This document shows, in pieces, positions 21,594 through 32,263 of a stretch of 64,000 nt of DNA. Position numbers and translations under genes: made by a program. Source of the stretch: Scilla litardierei (Eukaryota; Streptophyta; Magnoliopsida; Asparagales; Asparagaceae); contig CM061142.1 in NCBI GenBank assembly GCA_030789695.1, forward strand, positions 159,374,714-159,438,713, in the 5' to 3' direction. Position 1 is the stretch's first letter; each line of letters begins with the position of its first letter. Under the pieces are notes generated by a model. It was not told the DNA's origin and made no database searches. It worked only from the letters and a program-made list of their open reading frames with translations.

Positions 21594-24571
21594 TGTAACG
21601 ACCAGTCTTTTTGGATGATATTATCTGTATTTCCCTACTGATTTATTTTTGTCTGTATCCGTAATTTTAAATATCTTTATATTTAGCCTTAATTAGTTTT
21701 ATTTCTTATCATTATTATTACTATTATTATTATTATCATTGTTGTGACACTTAGTTATTCATTATTGTTATTATTATTGTTGTTGTTATTATTATTATTA
21801 CCATTAATTTGTATCTCCTATTAAATATTTCTCAAACTTTCGAATTTAAATTTTGAATTTTTAAATCTCTTCCTAAGGTCAAATGAAAATTTTCCTTGTA
21901 AAAACCCATTAAACCAGATTGAATGGCTATTGTTTTCTTTATCATTACTTCTAATTAACTTCCTTATTTCCTCTTTTCCTCTTCAATCACTTCCCATTCT
22001 TTTCCTTCCTATTTATCACCTAAAGCCGCAACAAAATGAATCTAGGCCTACTTCCTTTCATTTCCTATTTGAATTAGAAACCTAGGCCCAAACTCATACA
22101 GCCGCAACCCTTGTTTTCAACCTAGGCCTGTATCTTATTCAAAAACCCCAGCAGCCTACTAAATGGTCACACACGCACAGCCTATTGAAAAAAAAGAAAG
22201 AAAAATACAAAGAAACAAAAACCCTAAGACTAAGCTCATTTCTCTTTATAACCTAAGTCCTTTTCTTTGGAACTCACAACAGGCCTACAACATTTCACGA
22301 CAGCTCTATACTTTTTAAAAAAATAAGAAGAACCCAAACCATATATAACCATACACAGCCTAACCCTATACACTCACGCATCAGCCCCCCTAAAAACCCT
22401 AGGCTGTAAACCCATATATCTATTCTTTATAAAACTCTAACAAAACCCTACCCTATAACTCTCCCAGCCGCCGACGCAACCCGCAAGAATCTCTCCTCCT
22501 TCTCCTTCCCACACAACCTGCTTCTTCTTCTCCTCACAAACACCAGGCCGAGTCTTCTTCTTCTCCTCCTTCTTCTTCTCTTTGCGGAAACCCACAGGCC
22601 GGCCATTGCTCCTTCACCACGCAAAGCCACACTCCAGGCAGATTTCCTTTCTTCCTCCGCATCTCCTCACGCAAGCAACCGAGGCTCCATCTCCAGGCCA
22701 TGGCTTCATCAACCCGCAAGCAACCAGATATCCTCTTCGCAAACCCCCACGCAGGCCGAGTTCTCAACCCACGGCCAGATCTCCCCCTCACAGCCTGCAC
22801 CACACCCGAGCTCCTCCTCCACTTCATCTACAGCCCCCTCATGGCTCACAGCTCTCCTCACAGCTGCAACGAGCCTCCGACAGCCCGCGCTTTCATCCAA
22901 CCGCTCAGATCTGACACCCGCCAGCCCCCGGAGCTCGCTGACAGCCGCCGTCCGTCGTCTACTCGCTGACCGCAACAAGTTCAGAGCCCGAACGTCAAAG
23001 TTTCAGCACCGTACGCGTTGTCGTTGCTCGTGGTCGCCATCCGATCCCTCGTTTCACTTCAGGTTGGTAGATCTACCCCCCCCCCCTAAAACTCATAACC
23101 CCCACCGTAAAGTAGAGAAACCTAATAAAACATGTTGATTAGACGTCGTAGGAGTTTTTGCGAATCTGACCTGAACTGAAAAACGCCAATTCTGATTTTA
23201 TTTTCTACCAAAACAGCGAACCGAACCTCCCACATCATAGTATTCGTCGAGACGAATCCAACGACACCAAGAACGCCAAAAACAGGCAAGTATATGATTT
23301 GTTATGAATTTTAGAAGTTTCGGCACGTTTACGCCGCCTTCATGTTTTGCTGTGTAACTCAAAATTTAGATATGAAATGACGTACAAAACTGACACCATA
23401 ATGACTAGGACGAAAATTGGGATCCAACGGTATATCATACGATATATCCCCAATTTAAACAACTAGAGAAAGAAATTGTTTCTGTAGCAAGTTGAACAAA
23501 AAGGACGAAATCGTCATTATTTGATATTACGGAAACGGTCGTTCGACCCGTTTCCGCTTTGCAGAACTATCACCATAAAACTTTAATATTGTCAACAATG
23601 AAATTCAGTGAGTCCTGACATGATTAACTATATGGACATCGTGAGATCGTGCGCCTTGAAGGCGGTATCGTGATATCGTGATGTCGTGTGAGTCGACTAG
23701 GCCGGCTCGTGTTCCGGCAAAACTTTTGGGTGGGGTTAGGGTTGAGCGGCCACTGGGCGTATGAAAGGTACTCTCCTCAAGAACACCACCCGACGCGGTG
23801 GGTTAGTGTCAATCACGGTAAGCCCCCGTGAGAGGAACGACCTTCTCATCACGACCTAAAGGCGAGAACCCTAGATTAGATGTGAATTCTTGACATGGTC
23901 ATTGTAACGCTAACTTGGTCATCGTGAATATTGAAATGCTAACAAACTCTGAGAATCTAACTTTAAACTTGCCATTGACTAGAACTGCATGCTAGGATTA
24001 TTTCTTTCTGCTCTGTAATTGTTAAATGTTAATTGCTGCAGTCGTTTCTTTTAAATATTAAATGCTCCTAAATTTCATATGCTTGTTATATGCTTCGCCT
24101 TGGGATGCTAACTCTTTCTTGCAGACCCCTAGCTGACATACATTCATGTTTGTGGATGTATGTCAGGTTCAGAGCTTGAGTACCAGGAGGACCAGTACGA
24201 GACGCCTGAGTTGGAGAGTCAGGAGTTCGCACCTGACGCAGTGCCTCTCCCAGCAGAGGACTAGTGGACCCCGACACCTTTACTGCTTTCTTAGTTCCTT
24301 TTGTCGTTGTAGTTACTTTCGAGTACGTTACTTTTCTTGTTGCTACTTCTAGCCCAGCTGTGGCATTGTTAAACTCTGTGTACGAACATTATTTCTGGGT
24401 GTGGTTATATCTTTTCTGGATGTGTTTCTTATTATTTCTGAATGGTAGTTGCAAGGACCTCATCTGTGTTTTAATCATAGATGCTTATTGAACTCGAGCT
24501 TCGCCGCTCCATTTCAAGCGGACCGTGTAACGCTCTCGCTTCCGGTGTCTTTTGGGAAGCGGGGCGTTACA
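21594..24571 (+). repeat. Gypsy 5' LTR (2,978 bp)
   Basis: It starts TGTAACGACC and ends GGGGCGTTACA. Internal landmarks are TTATTATTATTA-type trinucleotide runs at 21710-21800, a C/CT-rich stretch at 22450-22960, GGGTTGAGCGG at 23741, and the stem-loop with short frame at 24133-24264. GGTAAGCC at 23817 is a good splice-donor match, and CTTTCTTGCAG (to 24124) and TTTCTCTTTTGCAG (to 24703) are good acceptor matches, so the leader may be spliced; this is inference. Confidence 0.9.
24133..24264 (+). other. LTR stem-loop plus acidic 34-codon frame
   Basis: CTGACATACAT (24133-24143) pairs with ATGTATGTCAG (24156-24166). An ATG inside the right arm at 24160 opens a 34-codon frame starting MSGSELEYQEDQ and ending in PAED with TAG at 24262-24264. 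Nearly a third of the residues are Asp or Glu. The same sequence is in the 3' LTR (31895-31999). The divergent LTR at 13792-17541 has the same stem-loop position followed by an acidic frame of similar length. It could be an upstream ORF of the genomic RNA, or a remnant of coding sequence. Confidence 0.45.
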
Positions 24572-24704
24572 TGTTTTAGTGGTGGCCCATGCAGGTCCTC
24601 TTGCAACTACGAAATTCAAAATAATGAGAACATTTATCATTAGCCAAACATCTAGAGTAATCGTATACACGGGATTAACTCGGGCTTTCTTTCTCTTTTG
24701 CAGG

Positions 24705-25820
24705 ATGTCCGGAAGACGCATCACCCGACACGGGACCGGAGCCGAAACCGGAACCGGAGCTCCTGGAGGCGGAGACGACGACATCCGCCAGCTGCTGGGA
24801 GTTATGAGAGATATGTTGGAGGTTCAGCATCATCTAGTCCAGCAGGGACGCCAGGCTGCACCAGCTGCACCAGCTCCGGGAGCCAAGCAGTTCAGAGAGA
24901 TGCGTCCGAAGAGATTTTCCGGACGAGAGGGCCCGCTAGCGGCCGAAGAGTGGCGTCAGAGCACTGAGGATGATTTGGGCCTTGCCCAAATCCATAAAGA
25001 TGTATGGGTGGATCTTGCAAGGAAGCAGTTGACTGATAATGCCCGCAGTTGGTGGACTGCGGAGGAGGCTAGGCTGACCAAGCCAATTTCATGGGATACC
25101 TTCAGCAAGAGATTTGACGCCCAGTATTTTCCGAAGTCGACGAAGCGGATGATGGAGAGTCGCTTCATCAACCTGGAGCAGGGTACTATGACCGTTGACG
25201 AGTACGAGGCGGAGTTCACTATGCTGAGCCGCTATGCTCCTGCCATGGTGAAGGAACCTGAGGACTGTGCACACCATTTCCTGCCTGGCTTGGACCTGGA
25301 CATTCAGAGTGTGCTGTCCGGGAATACTTTTTCTACTCCTAAGGATGTTTTGGTGGCTACGAAGAATCAGGAGCACGTGGCCAATCTGAAAAAGGCCCGA
25401 CAGGTGGGCAAGCGCCCGATGGAGATGCAGAGGAGTGCACCTAGGCCTGGTGTACGTCCAGTCCAGACCACTCAGTTCAAGAGGCCATCTGCACCTGTTT
25501 CCTACCGAGCTGATCTGACTTGCCATTTCTGTGGCAAGCTTGGCCATGTGAAGAAGGACTGCAGGAAGATGCTGAATCAGTGTTTGGTTTGTGGATCGTC
25601 TGCTCATGTTGCGAGGGACTGCCCCCGAGGTTCTCGACCTATGACTGCTGGAGCACCTGGACCAGTTCAGAGACCAGTGCCTGCACCTGGACAGCGAGGA
25701 CCACATCTGGTACCGCAGGAGCGAGCCTTTCAGCAGGCCAAACCCCCGGTGCGACGAGCTTACACCATGACAGCCGTTGAGGCTGAAGCTGATGACGACG
25801 TGATCGCAGGTAACCCTTGA
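24705..25820 (+). CDS. Gypsy Gag polyprotein segment
   Basis: Structural capsid/nucleocapsid protein of the retrotransposon, 371 codons as an unspliced frame. The start chosen is the ATG at 24705 (MSGRRITRHG), directly after the acceptor-like TTTTGCAG; the frame is also open further upstream into the LTR. A retrotransposon Gag core lies at about residues 80-200 (it includes ARKQLTDNARSWW). A basic/Pro-rich linker is followed by two CCHC zinc knuckles: CHFCGKLGHVKKDC at ~273-286 and CLVCGSSAHVARDC at ~293-306. The last real residues are probably DDDVIAG; the remaining NP and stop come from reading into the intron-like segment at 25810. This is the only fully open retroelement gene in the window. 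Confidence 0.9.
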   Translation: MSGRRITRHGTGAETGTGAPGGGDDDIRQLLGVMRDMLEVQHHLVQQGRQAAPAAPAPGAKQFREMRPKRFSGREGPLAAEEWRQSTEDDLGLAQIHKDVWVDLARKQLTDNARSWWTAEEARLTKPISWDTFSKRFDAQYFPKSTKRMMESRFINLEQGTMTVDEYEAEFTMLSRYAPAMVKEPEDCAHHFLPGLDLDIQSVLSGNTFSTPKDVLVATKNQEHVANLKKARQVGKRPMEMQRSAPRPGVRPVQTTQFKRPSAPVSYRADLTCHFCGKLGHVKKDCRKMLNQCLVCGSSAHVARDCPRGSRPMTAGAPGPVQRPVPAPGQRGPHLVPQERAFQQAKPPVRRAYTMTAVEAEADDDVIAGNP

Positions 25821-25895
25821 CCTAGTCTTTACTTTTTTGCATTTATGTTTGATTAGTTAGTTTCCTTGTTTGATATAGTTGCTTGTACCCCTTAG
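25810..25895 (+). other. Probable 86-nt intron between gag and protease
   Basis: GCAG/GTAACC at 25809/25810 and TACCCCTTAG/GTG at 25895/25896 are good plant donor and acceptor sites. The segment is AT-rich (T-runs) between GC-rich coding sequence, contains stops, and 86 nt is a normal small plant intron size. Removing it makes the frame read DVIAG followed by [11 protein letters not shown], the expected entry into the protease of this lineage. Evidence for splicing itself is not available from sequence. Confidence 0.7.
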
Positions 25896-28800
25896 GTGTT
25901 ATCCTAGTTTCTTCTCACCCCGCCCTGACCCCTGTTCGACTCTGGAGCTTCCATGTGCATCCTGTCACAGAAGTTCGTAGTCGAACACTCGATTCCCACC
26001 TACACACTTCCCAAGTGTTGGAACATCACGACTGGGAATGGTGTGGTGAAGGTTGCACTTGGTTGTAGACCTTGCCCATTGGTGGTTAGTGGACACGAAT
26101 TGTATGCAGATTTCATCGTCCATGACCTACCCAATTTCGATGTGATCCTCGGCATCGATTGGTTAGGAGCTTTCTATGCCACGATCGACTGTCACCGGAA
26201 GAAAGTGGTGTTTGGAATTCCTGGCCACCTGGTGTTTGAGTTCGTCAGCGGAGGACGTTCGCTTGGACCTGTCAAGTTCCGGGCCCAGCCGTGCAGATTG
26301 ACAGTCGCATCCATGATAGCAGAGCCGGAGAAGCCAGCTGTAGTGCGAGACTTTGAGGATGTTTTTCCCGAGGACATTTTCGGTTTGCCGCCTGATCGAG
26401 CATTGGAGTTCGGCATTGATCTGATGCCAGGAGCTCAACCGATTTCTAAGGCGTCGTACCGTATGGCTCCAGCTGAGTTAGAGGAGCAGAGGAAGCAGTT
26501 GGATGAGCTACTGCAGAAAGGTTTTATTCATCCCAGCGTGTCTCCCTGGGGTGCACCCGTCTTACTGGTGAAGAAGAAAGACGGATCGAGGAGGATGTGT
26601 ATCGACTATCGGGAGCTGAATCAGATCACTGTGAAGAACAAGTACCCGCTGCCGCGTATTGATAATATCTTCGATCAGCTTGGTGGGTCGAAGGTGTTTT
26701 CAAAGTTGGACCTTCGGAGCGGATACCATCAGGTCAGAGTCAAGAAGGATGACATGCCCAAGACAGCTTTCCGGACCAAGTACGGGCACTATGAGTTCGT
26801 TGTCATGCCATTTGGTGTGACCAACGCTCCTGCTGTGTTCATGAACCTCATGAACCTCATCTTTTACGACTTCCTCGACAAGTTCGTGGTGATTTTTATA
26901 GATGACATCCTGGTGTACTCGAGGAGCGAGGAAGAGCATGCAGAGCACTTGAGATTGGTATTGGAGACGCTCCGCCATCATCGACTATATGCCAAGTATA
27001 GCAAATGCGAATTCTGGCTGGACAGAATTGCATTTCTTGGACATGTAGTATCAGGAGCCGGCATCTCAGTGGATCCGGAGAAGGTCAGAGCAGTCAGTGA
27101 TTGGCCTACACCACGGTCAGCTTCGGACATCAGGAGTTTCCTCGGATTGGCTGGCTACTACTGCAGATTTATCAAGGACTTCTCGAGGATAGCTGAACCG
27201 ATGACGAGATTGACTCGGAAGGAAAGTTCAGTTGGTCAGAATCTTGTGAGCAGGCTTTCAGCACCTTGAAGGAGAGACTGACGACTGCACCGATCTTAGC
27301 TATTCCGGACAGAAGCGGAGGCTTTGAGATTTTTTTGTGATGCATCGGGGAAGGGACTTGGTTGTGTTTTGCACCAGCACAACAATGTGGTCGTGTATGC
27401 TTCGCGACAGTTGAAAGTTCATGAGAAGAACTATCCAACCCATGATTTGGAACTCGCCGCTGTCATATTCGCACTGAAGATTTGACGTCATTTCTTACTT
27501 AGTGAGAAGGTGAAGATATTCACCGATCACAAAAGTTTGAAATACATATTTACTCAGAAGGAGCTGAATATGAGACAGCGCAGATGGTTGGAGTTGATGG
27601 CAGATTACGACATCGACCTTCAGCATCATCCAGGGAAGGTGAATGTCGTACCGGACGCCTTGAGCCGACTGCCAGAGGTGATGATTCTCACAGCCGAGTG
27701 GAGATTGCAGCAGGATTTGCAAGAGATGGATGTTGAAGCTGTTCTTCCTGGGGTCACTTCATCGTTGATGAACATGCAGATTCAGTCGACGATTGTTGAT
27801 CGGATCAAGACTGCTCAAGCTGGTGATGCTAAGTTGATGAAGATCAGTGAGCAAGTCGAAGCCGGACTCCGGACAGATTTTCTGATTCACGAGGATGGAT
27901 CTTTGAGGTATGGCAGTAGGGTCTGCGTGCCTACAGGAGATATCAGAGAAGAGTTGACGAATGAGGCTCACAGTTCACCTTATTCCATTCATCCTGGAGG
28001 CACGAAGATGTACAAGGATCTTCGTCGGAATTTCTGGTGGCACGGGATGAAAAGAAGTGTGGCACGGAGTGTTGCCAAATGCCTGGTGTGTCAGCAGGTG
28101 AAGGCTGAACATCATCGCACGGCCGGACTACTACAGCCCCTGCATATCCCTGAGTGGAAATGGCAGCACATCACGATGGACTTCGTGACTGGCTTACCTC
28201 GGAGCACCAAACAGAATGACACGATCTGGGTCATCGTCGATCGGCTGACCAAGTCTGCGCACTTCATACCGTTCTGAGTAGGACAATCGACGGAAATACT
28301 GGCTAGGAAATATATGGAGGTAATGATCTGACTCATCCTTTCGTATTTCCTTTCTAGTATCAATAGTGATGTGAATTTGTTGTGTACGAGATAGTGCGTT
28401 TGCATGGAGTCCCTGTGAGCATTGTATCCGATCGCGATACGAGGTTCACGTCTCAGTTCTGGAAGAGTCTGCAGACCAATCTTGGTACCAGTCTGAAGTT
28501 CAGCACTACGTATCACCCGTAGACGGATGGCCAGTCAGAGCGGACCATTCAGATTCTGGAGGACATGCTGAGAGCTTGCATGCTAGATTTCAAGGGTTCG
28601 TGGGAGGATCATCTACACCTGGTGGAATTCTCCTACAACAACAGTTATCAGGCAAGCATTGGCATGGCGCCTTTTGCTGCTCTCTATGGAAGGAAGTGTC
28701 GTTCGCCCCTGAGCTGGGACGACGTTGGAGATAGAGAGTTGTTGGGACCGGAGTTGATTGTCGAAGCTGTGGACGTTGTTCGAGTTATCAGGGACAAGCT

Positions 28801-29290
28801 TCGGATTGCTCGGGACAGTTATAAGCATTGGCCTGATGCTAAACGGCGACCTTTGGAGTTTCAGCCGGGAGACCATGTGTTTCTGAAGATTTCCCCGAAT
28901 CGAGGAGTGATTCGCTTTGGGAAACGTGGTAAGCTCAGCCCGAGATACATCGGACCCTTCGATGTTCTGGAGATAGTTGGCGAGGTAGCATACCGCTTAG
29001 CCTTGCCGCCATCTTTGGAAGGTGTTCATGATGTCTTCCACGTGTCTCAGCTTCGTCGGTACATCAGCGATCCATCTCACGCTGTTGACTACTCTGAGAT
29101 CACCGTTCTTCCAGATCTGACGTATGATCAGCAGCCAGTGCAGATTCTTGACAGACGTCAGAAGTCACTCCGAAACAAGACTGTCGATCTTGTTAGGGTG
29201 ATGTGGCGACACGGCTCGCCAGGAGAGTCCACCTGGGAGAGAGAAGACGAGATGAGAGAGCGTTACCCCCACCTGTTCCCTGATCAGTGA
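25896..29290 (+). pseudogene. Gypsy Pol: PR, RT, RNase H, IN, chromodomain
   Basis: Protease (DSGAS at 25938) is followed by reverse transcriptase with [13 protein letters not shown] and the catalytic FIDDILVYS near 26893. RNase H has FTDHKSLKYIF at 27520, then integrase with an HHCC zinc finger (27990-28095), and the DDE core. A C-terminal chromodomain-like segment ends ERYPHLFPDQ at 29290. Defects seen are: an extra C in the CCCC run at ~25929-25932 just before the protease active site; a frameshift near 27228; an extra T in the T-run 27330-27336; TGA at 27483-27485; TGA at 28275-28277; a 71-nt insertion at 28320-28390; and TAG at 28520-28522. RT and the chromodomain half are otherwise well conserved. 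The order PR-RT-RH-IN marks Ty3/gypsy, and the chromodomain marks a chromovirus. Confidence 0.93.
28320..28390 (+). other. Intron-like 71-nt insertion in integrase
   Basis: GGAG/GTAATG opens the segment and GTACGAG/ATAGTG closes it. It has in-frame stops and is AT-rich. Removing it restores a continuous reading from ARKYME into IVRLHGVP, the expected integrase text, though one residue shorter than usual there. The acceptor lacks a strong polypyrimidine tract; a better TTTCTAG lies inside at 28357. It may be an intron or simply an insertion. Confidence 0.4.
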
Positions 29291-29318
29291 TTGTTAGAAA
29301 TTCCGAGGGCGGAATTTT

Positions 29319-29335
29319 CTTTAAGGTGGATAGGA
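29319..29335 (+). other. Polypurine tract of gypsy element
   Basis: TTTAAGGTGGATAGGA directly precedes the 3' LTR start (TG at 29336). The same AAGGTGG(G/A)TAGGA lies before the LTR at 13792. It primes plus-strand DNA synthesis in this class. Confidence 0.75.
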
Positions 29336-32040
29336 TGTAACGACCAGTCTTTTTGGATGATATTATCTGTATTTCCCTACTGATTTATTTTTGTCTGTAT
29401 CCGTAATTTTAAATATCTTTATATTTAGCCTTAATTAGTTTTATTTCTTATCATTATTATTACTATTATTATTATTATCATTGTTGTGACACTTAGTTAT
29501 TCATTATTGTTTTTATTATTATTATTGTTATTATTATTATTACCATTAATTTGTATCTCCTATTAAATATTTCTCAAACTTTTGAATTTAAATTTTGAAT
29601 TTTTAAATCTCTTCCTAAGGTCAAATGAAAATTTTCCTTGTAAAAACCCATTAAACCAGATTGAATGGCTATTGTTTTCTTTATCATTACTTCTAATTAA
29701 CTTCCTTATTTCCTCTTTTCCTCTTCAATCACTTCCCATTCTTTTCCTTCCTATTTATCACCTACAGCCGCAACAAAATGAATCTAGGCCTACTTCCTTT
29801 CATTTCCTATTTGAATTAGAAACCTAGGCCCAAACTCATACAGCCGCAACCCTTGTTTTCAACCTAGGCCTATATCTTATTCAAAAACCCCAGCAGCCTA
29901 CTAAATGGTCACACACGCACAGCCTATTGAAAAAAAACAAAGAAAAATACAAAGAAACAAAAACCCTAAGACTAAGCTCATTTCTCTTTATAACCTAAGT
30001 CCTTTTCTTTGGAACTCACAACAGGCCTACAACATTTCACTGCAGCTCTATACTTTTTAAAAAAATAAGAAGAACCCAAACCCGATATAACCATACACAG
30101 CCTAACCCTATACACTCACGCATCAGCCCCCCTAAAACCCTAGGCTGTAAACCCATATATTTATTCTTTATAAAACTCTAACAAAACCCTACCCTATAAC
30201 TCTCCCAGCCGCCGACGCAACCCGCAAGAATCTCTCCTCCTTCTCCTTCCCACGTAACCTGCTTCTTCTTCTCCTCACAAACACCAGGCCGAGTCTTCTT
30301 CTTCTCCTCCTTCTTCTTCTCTTTGCGGAAACCCACAGGCCGGCCATTGCTCCTTCACCACGCAAAGCCACACTCCAGGCAGATTTCCTTTCTTCCTCCG
30401 CATCTCCTCACGCAAGCAACCGAGGCTCCATCTCCAGGCCACGGCTTCATCAACCCGCAAGCAACCACATCTCCTCTTCGCAAACCCCCACGCAGGCCGA
30501 GTTCTCAACCCACGGCCAGATCTCCCCCTCACGGCCTGCACCACACCCGAGCTCCTCCTCCACTTCATCTACAGGCCCCTCACGGCTCACAGTTCTCCTC
30601 ACAGCCGCAACGAGCCTCCGACAGCCCGCGCTTTCATCCAACCGCTCAGATCTGACGCCGACAGCCCCCGGAGCTCGCTGACAGCTGCCGTCCGTCGTCT
30701 ACTCGCTGACCGCAACAAGTTCAGAGCCCGAACGTCAAAGTTTCAGCACCGTACGCGTCGTCGTTGCTCGTGGTCGCCATCCGATCCCTCGTTTCATTTC
30801 AGGTTGGTAGATCTACCCCCCTAAAACTCATAACCCCCACTGTAAAGTAGAGAAACCTAATAAAACATGTTGATTAGACGTCGTAGGAGTTTTTGCGAAT
30901 CTGACCTGAACTGAAAACCACCAATTCTGATTTTATTTTCTGCCAAAACAGCGAACCGAACCTCCCACATCATAGTATTCGTCGAGACGAATCCAACGAC
31001 ACCAAGAATGCCAAAAACATGAAAGTATATGATTTGTTATGAATTTTAGAAGTTTCGGCACGTTTACGCCGCCTTCATGTTTTGCTATGTAACTCGAAAT
31101 TTAGATGTGAAATGACGTACAAATCTGACACCATAATGACTAGGACGAAAATTGGGATCCAACGGTATATCATACGATATATCTCCAATTTAAACAACTA
31201 GAGAAAGAAATTGTTTCTGTAGCAAGTTGAACAAAAAGGACGAAATCGTCATTATTTGAGATTACGGAAACAGTCGTTCGACCCGTTTCTGCTTTGCAGA
31301 ACTGTCACCATAAAACTTTAATATTGTCAACAATGAAATTCAGTGAGTCCTGACATGATTAACTATATGGACATCGTGAGATCGTGCGCCTCGAAGGCGG
31401 TATCGTGATATCGTGATGTCGTGTGAGTCGGCTAGGCCGGCTCGTGTTCTGGCAAAACTTTTGGGTGGGGTTAGGGTTGAGCGGCCACTGGGCGTATGAA
31501 AGGTACTCTCCTCAAGAACACCACCCGACGCGGTGGGTTAGTGTCAATCACGGTAAGCCCCCGTGAGAGGAACGACCTTCTCATCACGACCTAAAGGCGA
31601 GAACCCTGGATTAGATGTGAATTCTTGACATGGTCATTGTAGCGCTAACTTGGTCATCGTGAATATTGAAATGCTAACAAACTCTGAGAATCTAACTTTA
31701 AACTTTCCATTGACTAGCACTGCATGCTAGGATTGTTTCTTTCTGCTCTGTAATTGTTAAATGTTAATTGCTGCAGTCGTTTCTTTTAAATATTAAATGC
31801 TTCTAAATTTCATATGCTTGTTATATGCTTCGCCTTAGGATGCTAACTCTTTCTTGCAGACCCCTAGCTGACATACATTCATGTTTGTGGATGTATGTCA
31901 GGTTCAGAGCTTGAGTACCAGGAGGACCAGTACGAGACGCCTGAGTTGGAGAGTCAGGAGTTCGCACCTGACGCAGTGCCTCTCCCAGCAGAGGACTAGT
32001 GGACCCCGACACCTTTACTGCTTTCTTAGTTCCTTTTGTC
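29336..32040 (+). repeat. Gypsy 3' LTR, truncated
   Basis: It matches 21594-24305 with scattered substitutions and small differences in TTA repeats. It stops after TTCCTTTTGTC at 32040, so the final ~266 bp including the CA end are lost. It carries an identical copy of the stem-loop and acidic frame (ATG 31895, TAG 31997-31999). Confidence 0.92.
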
Positions 32041-32258
32041 ATTAGATGATCTTCATGACTCCATCCAAGCTTGAGCACACCATCACTCTTGGAGGTCTTT
32101 AAGATATCCCTTGTAATATCCTCCAAGCATTATGCTTTGTCTTATCAACATATACTCATCAAGATAAACTGAGACTAAAACATAAGATTGATTACCACAC
32201 TAACATAATGTATTGATCATCATCAAAACAACGTTAGTCTTGAACCCAAGAACTAGCA
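32041..32258 (-). mobile_element. Solo SIRE-like LTR 2, second part
   Basis: Bases 32041-32084 repeat, with about four differences, the last 43 bp before the gypsy element (21551-21593). After CACCATC the LTR continues to its end AGAACTAGCA at 32258, followed by the target duplication TACAG. The repeated 43 bp is too long for a gypsy target duplication (5 bp) and differs in sequence from the left flank, which points to recombination with another LTR copy. Confidence 0.8.
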
Positions 32259-32263
32259 TACAG

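Larger units (their letters stand above)
21594..32040 (+). mobile_element. Ty3/gypsy chromovirus (Tekay-like), nested
   Basis: The element has a 5' LTR at 21594-24571, gag at 24705, an intron-like gap, protease-RT-RNase H-integrase-chromodomain to 29290, a polypurine tract, and a 3' LTR from 29336. The 3' LTR lacks its last ~266 bp, stopping at 32040. It sits inside solo LTR 2. The 5-bp sequence before the 5' LTR is CCATC (21589-21593). The right flank is abnormal (see 32041-32258). No initiator tRNA-Met PBS follows the 5' LTR. The two LTRs are nearly identical over 2.7 kb, so insertion is recent relative to its hosts, yet pol carries several disabling mutations. Confidence 0.92.

Noticed and set aside
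22448..22978. Ser/Pro/Arg-rich ORFs on both strands in the gypsy LTR (also 30189-30655)
   Set aside because: CT-rich LTR sequence leaves several frames open at once; the two LTR copies change residues without preserving a protein.
24571..24704. Standard initiator tRNA-Met primer site after the gypsy 5' LTR
   Set aside because: No TGGTATCAGAGC-like sequence is present between the LTR end and gag; none was annotated.
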